NCBI GenBank assembly: GCA_030248225.1
Contig: JASANE010024981.1
Span: 62,001 to 126,000, forward strand
Length of the DNA stretch: 64,000 nucleotides
Source: Trileptium ribeirensis
Taxonomy: Eukaryota; Nematoda; Enoplea; Enoplida; Thoracostomopsidae
Direction: 5' to 3'
The position numbers and the translations under genes are program-made. This document shows positions 24,601-39,600 of this stretch, in pieces. Numbering within the stretch: position 1 is the stretch's first letter; each line of letters opens with the position of its first letter. Under the pieces are notes generated by a model, which worked only from the letters and a program-made list of their open reading frames with translations, made no database searches and was not told the origin of the DNA.

Positions 24601-27600
24601 AGATTGCTTTTTCCTTCTATCAACAGCGTTTTGGCAGTGTTTCTGACGCGATTTTTGGCCAATGTAACCTTTAGGGGCGGAAGTGAAATGCATTTTATGC
24701 CGTCCTGGATGTACTAAGCCTAAGCTAAAGTCCCTATATGAGCCATGTACTAAGCCTAAGTCGGGGGGGGGGCTGCCGCCCGCTGAACCCCCGCTCTAAG
24801 CAGTCCTTTTTCTAACGTTATAACGCGCGGCCCCTAAAGGTGACATAGCCCCATTTTTAACTGTTTTTCTCGTAGCAAAATATAGCGCCCCCCTCTCTTC
24901 AGAACCAGGGGACCCACGATTCATGCTTCCTCGCAAAATTTTTTCATCGAATGGATACCTAACATATAGTGGTCATTATATGTAATTTCCTATAGCTGGG
25001 TTTGTGTTTGATGTATTTACCACCTGGAACCTCTGGAACCATTTAAGCCGTATACTGCTGATATGATAGAAGTCAACGAAATCCACCTATTCTACGTCTC
25101 ATTAAACTCATCTGAAAGCACATAAAGCATCGCATAACCAAATAAATGAAAACTTGGGGAACTTCATGCGGTAAATTTAACGATTTATTGACGGTCGACT
25201 TTAAACCCCTTGGAAGCTAAAGCATAGTCATGTGGGATTCCAGCTAGTCACAGAATATTATTCAACGTACCATAAAAACCTATATATGCAGGCTGTTCTA
25301 CATAAATACCCCGAACTCAAAACGGAACCAAACAACTTACAAAACACCACTGAAAAGGCATTAAATTCATGTTATTACAGTGCTCCACATATCCAAACCG
25401 TCGTATACAGCGCGTATCACAAAACCATTGTATAGACCATTGTTGATGCTGCCCGTTTGCCAATACATAGCCAAACAATAGAAGACAGGCTACAGTTTGG
25501 TAGAAAATGGGGTTAGTCGACTGTAGAATCTCGGAAAAGTTATAGTATAGTCAAATTGAACTGTAGATAACAATTGTGTTCAGGTTTCTTGATACCGTAA
25601 CAGAAACGCATTGTAAGGTAAAAACACACAATAACATGCCAAAAATAATTAAACATCTACATTTTCTGGCAAAGGGTGGAAGAAACATATTTTGGCCCAG
25701 ATCTACCCAGGCATTGGTCCTACAAAAACAGGTGTTCAGCAAAGTGTCTTGATGAGCTAGTTCCGGATACAGATCACTATTTTTCAACATAACATTTCTG
25801 TCCAGAGAAACGCAGGTGTCCGTATTGCCAGATTCGGCAAACATATTGGTAAAAACCAGTTTTTGGCCATCTTGATAGGAAGATTGATCGGGGCTCTTAG
25901 CGTTCCGAGTCTGTAATCCTGGTGATTTTCAGTTTCGCTGGAAGCAGTTTTTAAATTGTAAACAGTCTATCAGGAAAGTACCTGGGGAGTGGCTGAACTG
26001 GGTCAGTTAGGAGAAGTTAAAATAACCTAATCCCCTCATCCGTCGTGGGAAAACCAAAGTGCGCTGTTGCCGCGAAAACATTGTACTTGTTGATTAAATG
26101 TGTTATGTGCTTTGGTGTACATTAATCGCTCTTTTTTTACGATGACTACTTATAATGACAGAACCTTGACCAACAGCTATAGCTACTAAAAATTTTGAAA
26201 ATGCTATTATCACATCTGGCTTTCCAAACTGCCTTGAAAGTACCTGGGAAACCAAACTGAAGCCACCAGATTGTTTCTCTTCAGGTCAAACTGGGTAGAC
26301 TGGAAAATGCAAAATGCTATAAATAACGATTCGCAGTAAATATACTTAATCATGCACATTACATGGTTAAACCTTATCCACTGACGACTGATGGCAACTG
26401 TGGTATTTTTGACAGCACGGTGCAAAAATTTAGAGGATTTTAGTTCCAAAAGAAAACTTTCATACATTTTGTTCGCACAGAAGAATAGGTCTATTTTTTA
26501 TTCATGCAGAAAAGTTACCAAGAAAAGCTAAAAAAACTATTTTTGGGAGGCGGGTAAACTGGGGGAGGCCTAAATACCTACTTTACCTCTTTGTGTGATA
26601 TCCAGCATATATCTTAAATAGTACTGCAGGATTTTAACGAGATTTCGTTTGGATATCACTAACAAGTAGTTCCAAAAGTACCAACCGAATCATTATTTGG
26701 CCAAAACCGCAGAATAATAACAGAAATCTTTGTTTCGTTTTAGGTAAATGGTATTGCGGAGCTACAGCCTGGTGATGTTGTGAATTTCGGTCATACAAAC
26801 GGCGCCGCAATTAAACCTGGCGAGTTGGCTCCACAAATAGAAGATTCAGAATTTACTTACATTGTACGAGATTATCTGTACATATAACACCACTTACATT
26901 CGTTTTCTGTTTTTTTTAAACTTATTAAATCGTGAAAGATGTAAAGTGTTAACTGGAGCTATAAGTGACGTCTCCACATACGCCGCTAAATTTGCGGTCA
27001 CCGTTTCCGAGTTTTCAGTGTTTATGGTTGAAGATTGGCCTCCAAAGTTCCCATTTATTTCGAAATACTGTTCACAGGCTAGCAGTAAGTTGTGGCTCTG
27101 CTATCGGTCATTTTGTGACTAATTATTCTATAAATTTACCGCCACCGAAGAGATGGTAGGACGAGTCGTCCCGGTCCAGATACGACCAGATAACCTTAAT
27201 GATCGATAGATTTACGCTATGTCAGTTGAAGCCACAGTGTCGTACACTGAGACGTAGAACCGCTGCTGTGTAGTGACAAACAAGCAGACGAATATTACTG
27301 CTTTTAGTATTGGAACAAAGCCAGTTTATATCTTTTCAAGTACTGTTCCGTTTTGCGAAACTACGTTTTTAAATGTATGTGTCACGCATAAACTCATGCG
27401 CTGGGTGGATGGATGTTCGCAACATTTTTTATTTGACAGTAAATAAAACTTAACTGCCATCTAGGTTTGTATTTTCATCGCTCCAGTGTTTAAAATTTCA
27501 CAAGAATTGGATACTTTGAGATTTTAGCTTTATTAAAACACTTTTCATTTTAAAGTTTGTTTCGATTAAACGCTGTAAAAATTAGTTGTTCAATATCATC

Positions 27601-30600
27601 GAAATTTACAACTTTGCTCTACAAGTCACTTTGGAAGCTATGCTCAGAAGTTTAACAGTTTTAATTTGTAATTTTTGTGTTAAGAATATATGCTGATATA
27701 TACTAAGGCTATGTTAAATTATGGCTGTTTTAGGATATATCTAGGAATGATGTTTTAAATATTTTTTGGATACTACGGCAGCTTTGAATGATTTTACATA
27801 TTAGAGTTGATATTATTCTGTGCTAACACTTTTTGGCATAAACTGGAGTGTGCATCACCACCAGTTCATTTTGTTAATAACAAGAAATCCATTGGACATT
27901 GGTTTGTACTGCTTCTTAATTTCAAACGCGTTGTGAGTCGGACATCTAATATAAAGAATACACACCAGTACAAAAATCTAGTTTAACACGATTCCTTGCC
28001 TTTGAATATCAAGCTTTAGATTTTGTTCGTGGTTATCTACAACTGGGTTTTATTCTCCGCTCGGCCTGTACTACGTCATACACAGTATGTGCTACGGTGT
28101 ACGCCCTGCCAGGAAAATTCAATAAATTAATTTCGGTAACGAGCTGTTATTGATTTTCAAATACGAAATACAGTAATAGAGTTCGGCAGTACTACTATTA
28201 CGTTTCAAGATAATATATTGTGGTTCTCTATAAATTGACTGAAACTTAAGAAGCGAACTGATTTAACCTCTTTGCAGTGTTGAAATATGTTTCAGATGTC
28301 TATGTGGGTCATTTCACGAAACCATGTAATTTGGTCTGTGTGCTACATCGGCACTTTTTGGCCCATACCATCAGTCTTTTGGAAGGAAATTTAATGGCGC
28401 TGTGTGGTGTAGTAATATGCTGTACGACGGTCATTATAAGGTATGGTGGACTTCTGTGCCCCTAACATAGCAGGAGCTAGGGGTCCACAAATCGGATGGG
28501 CCAAATGAAGCCAAGAACACATGTCCCATTGTAAACGTTCGCGATATCGCCAGCACATGATACATATGTGTGTTTTTCATTTCACTGTGATCGTTTGATA
28601 TTTGCTAATTTTTCCGGAAAATCTTGGGGGTAAACATAGACACTGAAGCTGACGCCAAGCATCAGAATTTTTTTTCGTGACATGTAGCCCCCCCCCGACC
28701 TAGGTCAAATCTGACAACTCGCATACGCTGGTAAATAATGTCAAAGTGCAGTAGCGCCAATAATTCTATATAACGATAATCGTAATCGGTACAGGGGTCA
28801 GTGAAAAAAAGAATGTGAGCGTATGTCTATGTGTTGCTTAGTTATGAGGCCGAAGGTCACAAAGGGCTACAAATGAGGTATGCAAAATGTAGCCCCCCCC
28901 GACCTTACGAAAATTCAGTTTAAAAAACCAAATTTAGCATAAAGTCTTACAATAGGCCGGATAGAAATATAGTAACTCCCCACTAGCATCGGGCCATGTA
29001 TTAAAAATTTTTGATGAAAATGTAGCCCCCCCGATCAAATCCAAATCCAGAACCTCTAGAAGTACTTAAGGTTTTACGCCTTATATGTTGTAGAAAGGTG
29101 TAGATCCCCACCTGACTTAACGTGTAGCCTCCCGGCTTCAGGTGTAGCCCCCCCCGACTTAGGTGTAGCCCCCTGGACTTACACATATCGGGGTGTCAAT
29201 TTTTACAGGACCTATGGATCTGCCTGAAATTTTCTGTCGGACATCTCCCACTCATGGTTGGTTTGTGGGTATAAAATGGTATCTGTATGTGCTGTATCCG
29301 TTGCGCTAGAAAAACTTCTGCGACACGCTTGTCCTAAATTGGTCATTTTTAACCTCAAAAGATCTCTAGCGGCACCAATTACAGGCCACATGTCCTCCAA
29401 ATGGCTTGACCGCGACCCTTTTTGCACGGCTTGCATACAAACAGACCATAGTTCATGTGTCGCTGCGTCAACCTATAGAATTAAAACTTATTTCGGATTA
29501 AAATTTAAACCCCAGGGGGCTCTTTGCGACCCCTGTAACAGGTTTCAGGAAGTTCGTTTTGCATAGAGATGTCGATATTAAAAAAATTCAAAGTTTTTTA
29601 CGTCGGAAGGGGTCTAAACACTGTACATTCGAAAACGTTTCATTTTCTCTTCAAAAAGTGGTGTTCAAAATTACATGGTTTCGTGAAATGACCCATGTAT
29701 TATATCTGGTTTAATTTTAGTTTGAATACGTGCTGGATGCTTTGGCAAGACCTGATTTGCTGCAACATACTATGATTGCTGATGATCGTAAACAGCATAC
29801 TAGCTGTAGCCGCGCCAACGATGCTTCAATGTCTACAGTGTTAAGTTTCAGTCCAGTGACATGCACTTCCTATATTCCCACTTGTCCAGCGGTGCAAAAA
29901 TCACCATCACTGATATTGTTCCAAGGTGTGCGGCCTGCATCAGCCGTTCATTCTCCAATTCCTGTGTATGCAAGACCTCCTACAATACCTATGTCTGTGG
30001 CAGCAACAACTCCAATAGGCCAACAACCGGTGCACTTGCGGGATGGGTCGCAGGTTTTTGTTTCGCATCAAAAAGTTATCAATGTAGCTGATTCTGAAAA
30101 TTGTACGTTACGGAACCAGGCAGAATATAAAAGTCGTCATGAACTTCAACCAAATAATTTACGATCACTAACTAGCCTATTAGAACTCCGCACACCTTCT
30201 GTACCCCAATTGCTGCCTTTCACGTCTTCATGTGTAAAAAAAGATAATGCACAAGAAACGAATTTTCTAGGCACGTTATCTGCATTAGCTTTTGTTCATC
30301 AGATGGAAGTTATGCAAAATAAAAATCTGGCGGTTTCTGGAGCTCAGTTGAACATCGCTAATCCAGTGATGATACAGGAGCCGCAGGTGAACAATTGCAG
30401 TTTTTTCGATGCGTTGACAAGGCTACTTCTGGCTGAACGGTGCCGTCACGGGCAGATGCAGAAGCAGCTGATTGCACCATCAGCGCCGACCAGCCTTATG
30501 GATACGAAATCCAGTGACAACATTAATTTGGAAATTGAATCTTATGCATATCACGATAAAATTTCAAATCCATCCAGCTCACGTTGCGATAGAGAGGTTT

Positions 30601-33600
30601 GTCAGCTGCTGTCTCAACCCGGGCACGTTGGAATGCAGCATTTGTCAAATCTACATCCGTCACAATCTTCTTCAATCAGTGCGACAAACAAATTTACCGT
30701 ACGTACTTCGTTGCACTGCCAAGAATCTAATACGCTTAGGGATTGTAAAAGTTCAGAGTGTTTTCACCAGAAAAATTCTATGTTAAGTCCAGTGGACTAT
30801 CGTGATTATTGCAAACGTGAACGACACGCGGAAGAAGGTATTACAAATGGCAGTCCAGTTGTGCAGTGGTCACAGTTGCTCCAAAACCAACAAAATGTGG
30901 CATCACACAAGACTCAGAGTGAAATTTCGTACCCAGTGTCCACACCAATAAAGACAACTTCTCCCAAGAATCAGCCTATCTACCATGTACCAATGCTACA
31001 GCAGTTGTTACATATATATCAAATGCCACAAGTGTCGTTTAAGTAAGTCCCACAACCAAATTGTGCATTGTTGCGACAGCGCTATATTTACATACTTCTG
31101 GGTAACGTCCAAGATTTATTAGAAGATTTTTGACACAGTGAAACGGAAATAAATTAAGAATTTGGTAAATTACTACCTACAGAAAATTTTGATTTCTTGT
31201 TTCGCTCAAGACTCTTGAAATAAATTTGTTATAAAAATAAAAATTATTATTAATTTATATAATTTCGAAATATAATTTCTTTAATTCGAGCCACTCGCTA
31301 GAAATAAGACGGTCATTTCTGCCGCATAGTGTATTTAGTTATCTGGCCTGTCTACAGCCCTCCGAAAAGTGGGGGGGAACTTCGGGGGGGCCCATGTTCA
31401 TTCTCGGGGGAAATTTCAAAGTGGGGGGATAAATTTTGCTTAAAAATACAAAATATTTCCATATTTTCATGCATTTTTACTACTGTGAACGTACTTTCAA
31501 GCTAAAAAACAATATTTTAGCATTATAAATAGTGGTAATTAATGTTTAAAAAACAATTTGCAAACAAAGAACATAAATTTTCAGACTTAAAAAAATTTTG
31601 GGAATTAGTTGAACATGGGGGGTTTCGGCCGAGTGGGCGGGACGGACATGGGGGAAAATCTCACGAACATGGCTGGATTTGGAAAGTGGAGGGTCCCCCC
31701 ACTCCACTGTGGACAGGCCAGGTTATCACGTCCAGTTCGGATTGACTAAAAATTAGTTGGTCCGAACCGGCCCATGTTCTGACTGCTGCACCTGTCTAGA
31801 CCGCTGAAATTTTTCAGACCAGAACTGTGAATTTACAAAAGTTTTTCTAACGTTAAATTTGGTACTTAGAGTTTCTGTGAAATTTCTTGACACAAGTGAC
31901 GATGACATTTTTTATGTAATCATGATGTGAATCAAACTGCGTATAAAAATAAGCCTAAGAAGTTTTCGTACACTGTTGGGCAAAATTTCTATGTTTATTA
32001 CGTGCAAATAGATCTTGACTTGGACCGGTCCACACCGCACCGCGGCAACTAGTTTTAGTCTTATAATTTTGTATTAAAATAATAATGTTTTCGTTACGTG
32101 TTACAGTGCTCACCTGAAATGACTTTTGTTTTGAAGCAGGGAGCAGAAGTTGAATAAAATCAACATGCTTGAGACTATAGTTTGAGCATATCTCAAAGAA
32201 ATTTAGGATAAATATTAAAAATACTGTCCCGTTCAAAGCCTTGGGAAAACTGGGGGAACATTTGGAGCCAATGTTGATTCTTGGAGAAATTTCAAGGTGA
32301 GGAAACAAAATTTTGTTCCATAATATGCTACATGTTTTCATGTATATATACTTTTACTGGCGTATAAGTAATTCCATACTATAAAACAACGTTTTGTTGT
32401 AGTGTTAGAACTGTAGTAGTAGTTTTTTTAAATTATTATACAAAAATCATTATTTCAGAGACATTACTAAATTAATTATGAATTTAGTTGAATATTAGTT
32501 TTCGGCAATTGGAGAGGTGATGCGACGAACGGGGGGATTTGGGATGTGGGGTTCCCCTTTTGCTGGCCTCTCCACAGCACCTAAATTTTACCTGGGGCTT
32601 TGAGCTGGGGTCGCCAGCTTCAATCTGGTAGAACTAGAAATAGCTGGGAAGAAAACTGTACCCCCCAGGTCAACTGGGGATTCATAATTACATTGTTTTC
32701 ATGTTTCCCAATCATTTACGTCGTTTTTGTCGTTATATTTGTTGCATTATCGCTTAAACACGTAAAATTTGTATTTCTACAGGCCGCACACAGGATTCTG
32801 AAATAATCAAAGTCAAATTCTGAAATCAAATAAATATAAGCAGTAATGTTGAGTTTTGTTATAACCGTTTCTTGTTACGACGATTATGTCTGGTATGATC
32901 TGAAAATACCTGGGGGTTGGCTTGCTGTGGGGGGAGGGGCCGAAACCCTTGGTCCCTCCTCCGCCTTTGTGGAGAAGCCAGCATTGTATACAGACCAGCC
33001 ACAAATACTCAATATTGCTTGCACAAACTAACATAAAATATGATACAAAATTTGAAGTTAATGGTTTTCATTGATTCTTGTCAAGTACTGTAAATCTGGT
33101 TTGCTCAATTAAATTTATTAATGTAATGTACGTTGTAATCACTTAACCAATAATACGTTATCTGAGAATTAGAACAGTTATTTTTAGTAACAGCTGAGAG
33201 GTGTGTTGTATTATAGGGCACCTACAACTCCCGTCACCCAGCCACAACAATTGGCAAAGTCACTTACCACAGCTGCAATATTGTCTACAAGCAGTGACGT
33301 CTGTAAACGCCAACTAGACGAATTGTGTCTTGAGCACAACAAAAATGATCGTGATATGCCTAATCAGTTGCTCCGAGAGCAGTTGGTTACTTCTGGATGT
33401 GGTATATCTGCCGAAACAATGTCTTCCATTTTGCAGCCACTAGTTACTGCCAGCATATTATGTAGCTGCGATATTGTTGATGGTACAAAGTGTAAAAAGG
33501 CTGATCTGTCACGTAAGTTGACTCAGATTTTCATCTTTCAATGGATGATAATTTAACAACGAAATATATCTTGTCTTAATTCAGTAGTTTCATCAATCTG

Positions 33601-36600
33601 GTTTGTGTTGACCTTGAAATTGTGGCACAGATATAAGAGGTCTCGAAAGTTTTTATGTCATTCACTAAATCAGACTTTCCCGTTTTTATACGTCGTCAAC
33701 ATTTTTACATTGAGCCACTAATTTTGAGGTAGCACCGAAGCATACTAGTGCAACAACATTTCGATTTAAATCGATGTGTATATTTTTCTGATTCTAAGTA
33801 CTGTGAAGCCACAGACTATATGTGATACGGTTGCTTATGATTGCAGCGTTCGATAGGTTATTAATTGCGATTTTATAGTATTTATCAGTCCTACCGGTCT
33901 AATGACACATTTATGATTTTCTTAGCTAGTCACTCTACTCCGCGAATTTACCCGCAATATGGTCAAATTTATCTGTCAGCTCCTGTTTTGGGCCCCTAAA
34001 TTAATTTCAGCTGGGGCAAATCTGTATTTAGGTGACAGATGCTAGGTCGGAGAAGGTCAAGTATATCTTTTGGGTTGTCAAAGTATTTCTTTAGCTTCTA
34101 CTAGTACGCCAATTTAGCCCAAAACTTGCCATATCTCGCTATCAGCTTCTGTTTGGCAGGCCATTGAAATGAAATTGTTAATGAGCCCAAAAATCTCATT
34201 TTTTCATGTACGAGTCATGCTTTGTTTTTTGCGTCCAAAATGGAAAAAACTGTAATACGTCGTAGAGAGTTACTTTAATGATATTGATTTTATTTTATGC
34301 ACATAGCTTGTAAATTAAACAAAGTGCTTTTTAAGTGAGGGTCATTTCACGAAGCCATGTACTTTTGAAACACCATTTTTAAGCCAAAATGAAACGTTTT
34401 CGTATTTACAGTGTCTAGACCCCTTCATACATAAAAACCCTGAATTTTTCGAATGTCGATGTCTCTATGCAAAACGAGCTACCTGAAACCTGCTACAGGG
34501 ATCGCAAAGGGTACCCGTGGGGGTCAAATTTTAATCTGAAATAAGTCATTCTGTAGGGTAACGCAGTGACATGTGAACCATGGTCTGTTTGAATGCAAGT
34601 CGCACCAAAAGGGTCACGGTCAAGCCATTTGGAGGACTAGCCACCTAAAATTGGTTAAATTAACCCTTTTATGGTTAAAAATCAACCAATTTAGAACAAG
34701 CCTGTCGGCGCAACGGAGACAGCAGCTACTGATACCATTTTATGCTCACAAACCAACCATGAGTGGGAAATGTCCGACAAAAAATTTCTGGCAGATCCTT
34801 AGCCCTTGTAAAAATTGGCACCCCGATATGTGTTAGGGGCTACACCTGAGGTCGGGGGGGGGGGGGCGCTACAACATAGGTCGGTGGGGGAGGGGCTACA
34901 ACTTCCTACAACATACATTTCGTGAAACTTTGGCTACTTCTACAGATTTTAGATTTATTTTAATACACTGCTGCTGTAAAACAAACACAATTGATGTATG
35001 ATTAGCTTACATTTAGGTGATGATACGAAGGACAAAGCGAAGAATAGATGTACGGGCAGGCAGAAGGGTTCCCTAGCTACCCAGTTAACAGCACGGCCCC
35101 ATATCATGGTGCAATGATGATGAACTTATGGTTCTTGCCACCTTTGGTTTCTTTTATTATATATGCGGTAGGGGGGGCGCTACATTTTCATTAAAAATTT
35201 TAATACATGGGTCGATTCTAGAGGCGTTACTATGTTTCTATCCGACCTATTGTAACACTGCTAAATTTGGCTTTTTAAATTTAATTTTCGTAAGGTCGGG
35301 GGGTTACATTTTGCATACCCCATTTTTGGCACTTTATGACCTTCGACCTCATAATCAAACAACACATGAACAGGCGCCGATATTCCTTTTTTCAATAACA
35401 CCTGTACTGATTACGATTACCGTTATATAGCATTTTTGGCTCTAGTGCACTTTGACGTTATTTACCAGCGTATGGAAGCTGCCAGATTAGACCTTGGTCG
35501 GGGGGGGGCTACATGTCACGAAACAAATTTTCGGAAGCTTGACATCAGCTTCAGCGTCGATGCTTACTCCCAAGTTTTGCGGAAAAATTAGCAAATACCA
35601 AAGGATGACACTGAAATGAAAAACACTACATATATATATCACGTGCCAGCGATACGGCGAACGTTTATAGTGGGATATGTGTTTTTTGCTTCATTTGGCC
35701 AACCCGGTTTGAAGGCCTCTGGTTCCTGCTATGTTAGTGGTACAGAGGTCCACCATACCTCATTATGACCATCGGACATGCTATTACTACATCTCACAGC
35801 GACATTAAATTTCCTTGCAAAAGACTGGTGTTATGGGCCAAAAAGTGCCGATGTAGCCCCACCCCCGACTAAATGACATGGTTTCGTGGAATGACCCGTG
35901 AACAAAACATTGTTTTATGGTTAAATATACTAGAGTTGATCAAAATTGGATGTCAAAAAATGGGATCTGCACAACGTAAAGTGTATGTTACCAAGGCGAA
36001 CGGTGATTATTTAACCGAAGCTAAATGAAGCATTTCCACTCAGTTCCACCCAGTGGTCTCTAGGAAAGGCATGTATATAATTTATTTTGCGATCGCTATT
36101 TAGCATATTTTTTTACCTGCAAAAATATTTTCTTGTTACAGGACGTGTTACAACAGCCTCTTCCCAGTTATATTCGTGTACAACTGCAGGCATCTTCCAA
36201 ACAAAAACTGTTTCTCAGTGTTCTCAAACTTTAGTTGCAACAATTGAAAATAAATCAGGCGCAACTTGTCAAATGGTCAAATCTTCCGCTGGTAGTGAGG
36301 TTAGTCGCGGCATTGGTTGCGCTCACCATGACGTAAGCTGTACCGACTCTATCTCCGAATTAGCAGTGCGAAAAAGAAACACAGAATTCAGTAGCCCACG
36401 TGGTTCTGTAGCTATTGCCGTTAAAGATGAAGCTGGTAATATATTAAAATTTAGTGACAAAATTTGTAAAGAAAACAGTCATCCTTCAACATCTGTTAGC
36501 AAATTGGATACGTCATGTGCTGGCGCATTGGCTTTGTCGACCGATTGTTCAACTACGGAGCGGGGACGGAAAGAGGTTGTTGCTGTATCTGAAGATTCCG

Positions 36601-39600
36601 AAATAAGAAGTGATATCTCGGAATTAGGCGCATTAAAATGCGATGCAACAGTTAGCTGGGTGGACAGCGAAAGTTTTCATTTGAACTTTTCGCTATCATC
36701 GACACCATGCTACAGCTCCGTTGAGCCATTATTTCAGCTTGCGTATTTGGATAAATCAGCAAAGGTTGAAAAAGTTGTGGTAGCGGTAAAGTCACCGCTA
36801 TCGATAGCTAAAAGTTATGAGTGTGCCCAGGTATGTATTGTATTTTTGCAAATTCAGTTAAACATAATGCAAACTAGTATCTCTCAAGGAAGGGTGGAAT
36901 CGAGGTTGTCATTAGGTTTAATAATCATTTGTAACAGGCTTTGTGTTTATGTATATAGCATCCTAATACATCTAGTATCACTAAAGAGTTAGAATGGTGG
37001 TTTAATAGAAGTTACAGAACACTGCTACCTTCTTCTGTGTGTTACAAAATCTACAATAGTTTATCTAATGGCATAGAAAACAACCCACGACAGCCACACA
37101 AATGATGACAGACTATATTCTTTCGATAAATCGGTTTCGCCGACGGTTGATCTTAAACCCAGTTAAAATGTATGACACAATCATTTTGGATTCTATATGG
37201 CCTCACCATCGAATTCAACGTATCTTGTTTTTAGTGGGCCAAAGCTTGAAAAACCAATAAAGCCAGGCGTTACCCCAACAAGTTTATAAGCTAAGTGCAT
37301 TTTTGCTCCTTATAAATCTGAAATTTTTGCAAAAATTTGTAGGCCGCGACCTCGCCTCGCTTGGTCTGCATTTTCATTTATGAAACATTTCTGAAAGAAC
37401 TAGTGGTGCTTTAAATCTCTCTAGATACATCATGATTCTTTACATCCCCAGCGAGAATGGGGATCCGAACTTGGGGAACCTTCTGGTCGAACTGGGAAGC
37501 ACAGGGAGAGATGTTAGATATTCGGTTTATCCCAGATGGAACTGAGGGACCTTCCAGCTGAAATTGATGGTCTGAAAAACGGGAAGATGGCATAAATGGC
37601 CGATTCACAGTGAGTGTACAGTTAATAAAGAACATTATATAGTGATACACTATAGATTCACTGTAATTATAGTGCTTTTTGGTTCACAGGGCAAATATCA
37701 GGGACTTTTTAGTTCCATAAGGAAAAACTGGAATGTTTTGCGTCGCAGAACAGATTTTGTGGCCTATTTTTTAGTCGTGCAAAAAACCTAGGGAGTGGGC
37801 TGAAGTGGGGGAAACAACAAAATACATGTTGCCTGCTCTTCACTGGGGGAAGCCAGATGCCCTGAATTGGATAGTTATTACGTATGACATCCTGTGGTGG
37901 TGGAGGGGACTTCCAGCCATACTTTGTCTTGCCTCGGTTCGTGAGAGGATACGTGATAGGTTTGTGGTGATTCGTTCTCCCGCCTTATTATTTTAACGCA
38001 GCAGCTTCTTTTCCACGAAACAATCATGGACCACCCTTACAAACTTGAACGTCTTTTAGTACTGGTGTCGGCAAACATAGTTGGCCTCACGGGCTTGCAT
38101 ACGCTCAACTTTAACTGCTTAAGCGAGTCAATATAGCTTCGCCAGTTTCGCTATAAAAAGTTATACTTTCGTTGAAATGTTGCACTCTGGAAATTGTGGC
38201 AGGGAGGCGAAAACCCTCAAAACTTGAAAAATGACTAAAAGGCAAAAACTACTTGAAAAACTAATATAACGCAAAACTATTTCGACCGAAGGTAGCGCTA
38301 GCTGAATTTGTAATAAATTGGAGCTACAGCGAATTTCGCGTAGTTTTCATCGAAAACTTGGGGGTTGGATTATTCATTTTGTTTTTATACCAGTGCTGAC
38401 ACACGTTTTAAAAACTTTCTGGCGAAATTGCTGTCTGAATATTTGAATTTCTTCGATAAACTTATGTTTTGGCGTGAGGGTCTTTTGGCGTAAAGCCCAA
38501 ATTTTTTGAAAAAGTCACGAAATGCCCACATGGATTTTTGAAATTCTCTGGAAGTGGGGTATGTTGCGCTGCAAAATTTTTGAAACCCGTGAAAAGACAT
38601 AGAATATTCATGGAAGGTTTATGTAACCAAACCATCGCATTCAACATATCAAAAAATATGAGGTTTTTGGCTGGAAAGGGGGTTTAATTCAGTTCGTTTT
38701 GGTAGAGGAGGAGCATTGATGAAGTCTCGATACATGGTTGTCGTTTGGTACCGAAAAATTTCGAGAAAAATTTTCTATATAAAAATGTATAATTTTATAT
38801 ATACCGTTCGAGCCGCATTGGCGAGCGAAGTTGATGCTGCTAAGCTCATCTTGTTCCGTTCGCAGTGGCATTCTGAATGGTACCAAAATATCTCTTATAG
38901 CGGATTTCATAAAATTGTTCGTATCATTTTAGCCTATGATCTGACCATGGGTATTTTAGCACCATTTTACTCAGCTCATTATGCATTTATGGAGAAAATT
39001 TTTATCGAAAATTGTCGGTAGCAAGGATACAATAATAAATTGGTAATCCAGAATATTCGAAAAAAATATCGCATTAATGAGCAAAATGGTCAGTTTATGA
39101 ATCGTCTCGTCGTACTGAGTCGAAAAACAATCAATATTGACGAATGTCGCTCTAAAGGAAAAGGCCTTAATGATTCGTTGACTTGGCTGATACTTTGACT
39201 TAGCAATGTTGCTTCTGTCTGACAACCACCTAAAGTCACATACGGTACAAAAATTTGATCTGAATCGGTTCACTTACAACCTAGTTACATTTTTGTTCCG
39301 AGCAGGATGTGATAAATATGCAAACCTATATATTTGGAAATGTGTAGTGGCGTTAAGCGCACCATAAAGAATATAGCCAAATACTTCGATCGGTTCCTGT
39401 ACGATTTACATACAGTAGTGGTCTGAAGTACATGCAAAATAATCTATCGATTTGGATTAATCATTTGCAGTTAAACGAAATTTCGATTTTTTTCAATTTA
39501 AGTGCAATTAAATAAATTTCGAATTTATAAAAGTCCGATTATTTCCGATTAAACGAAATTTCAATCTATTGCGATTTAGATCTTTTCAGTTGCACTTATT

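Noticed and set aside
29258..29566. 102-residue plus-strand frame with several Cys pairs
   Set aside because: It lies wholly inside transposable element G and its counterpart in copy H is not preserved as the same frame.
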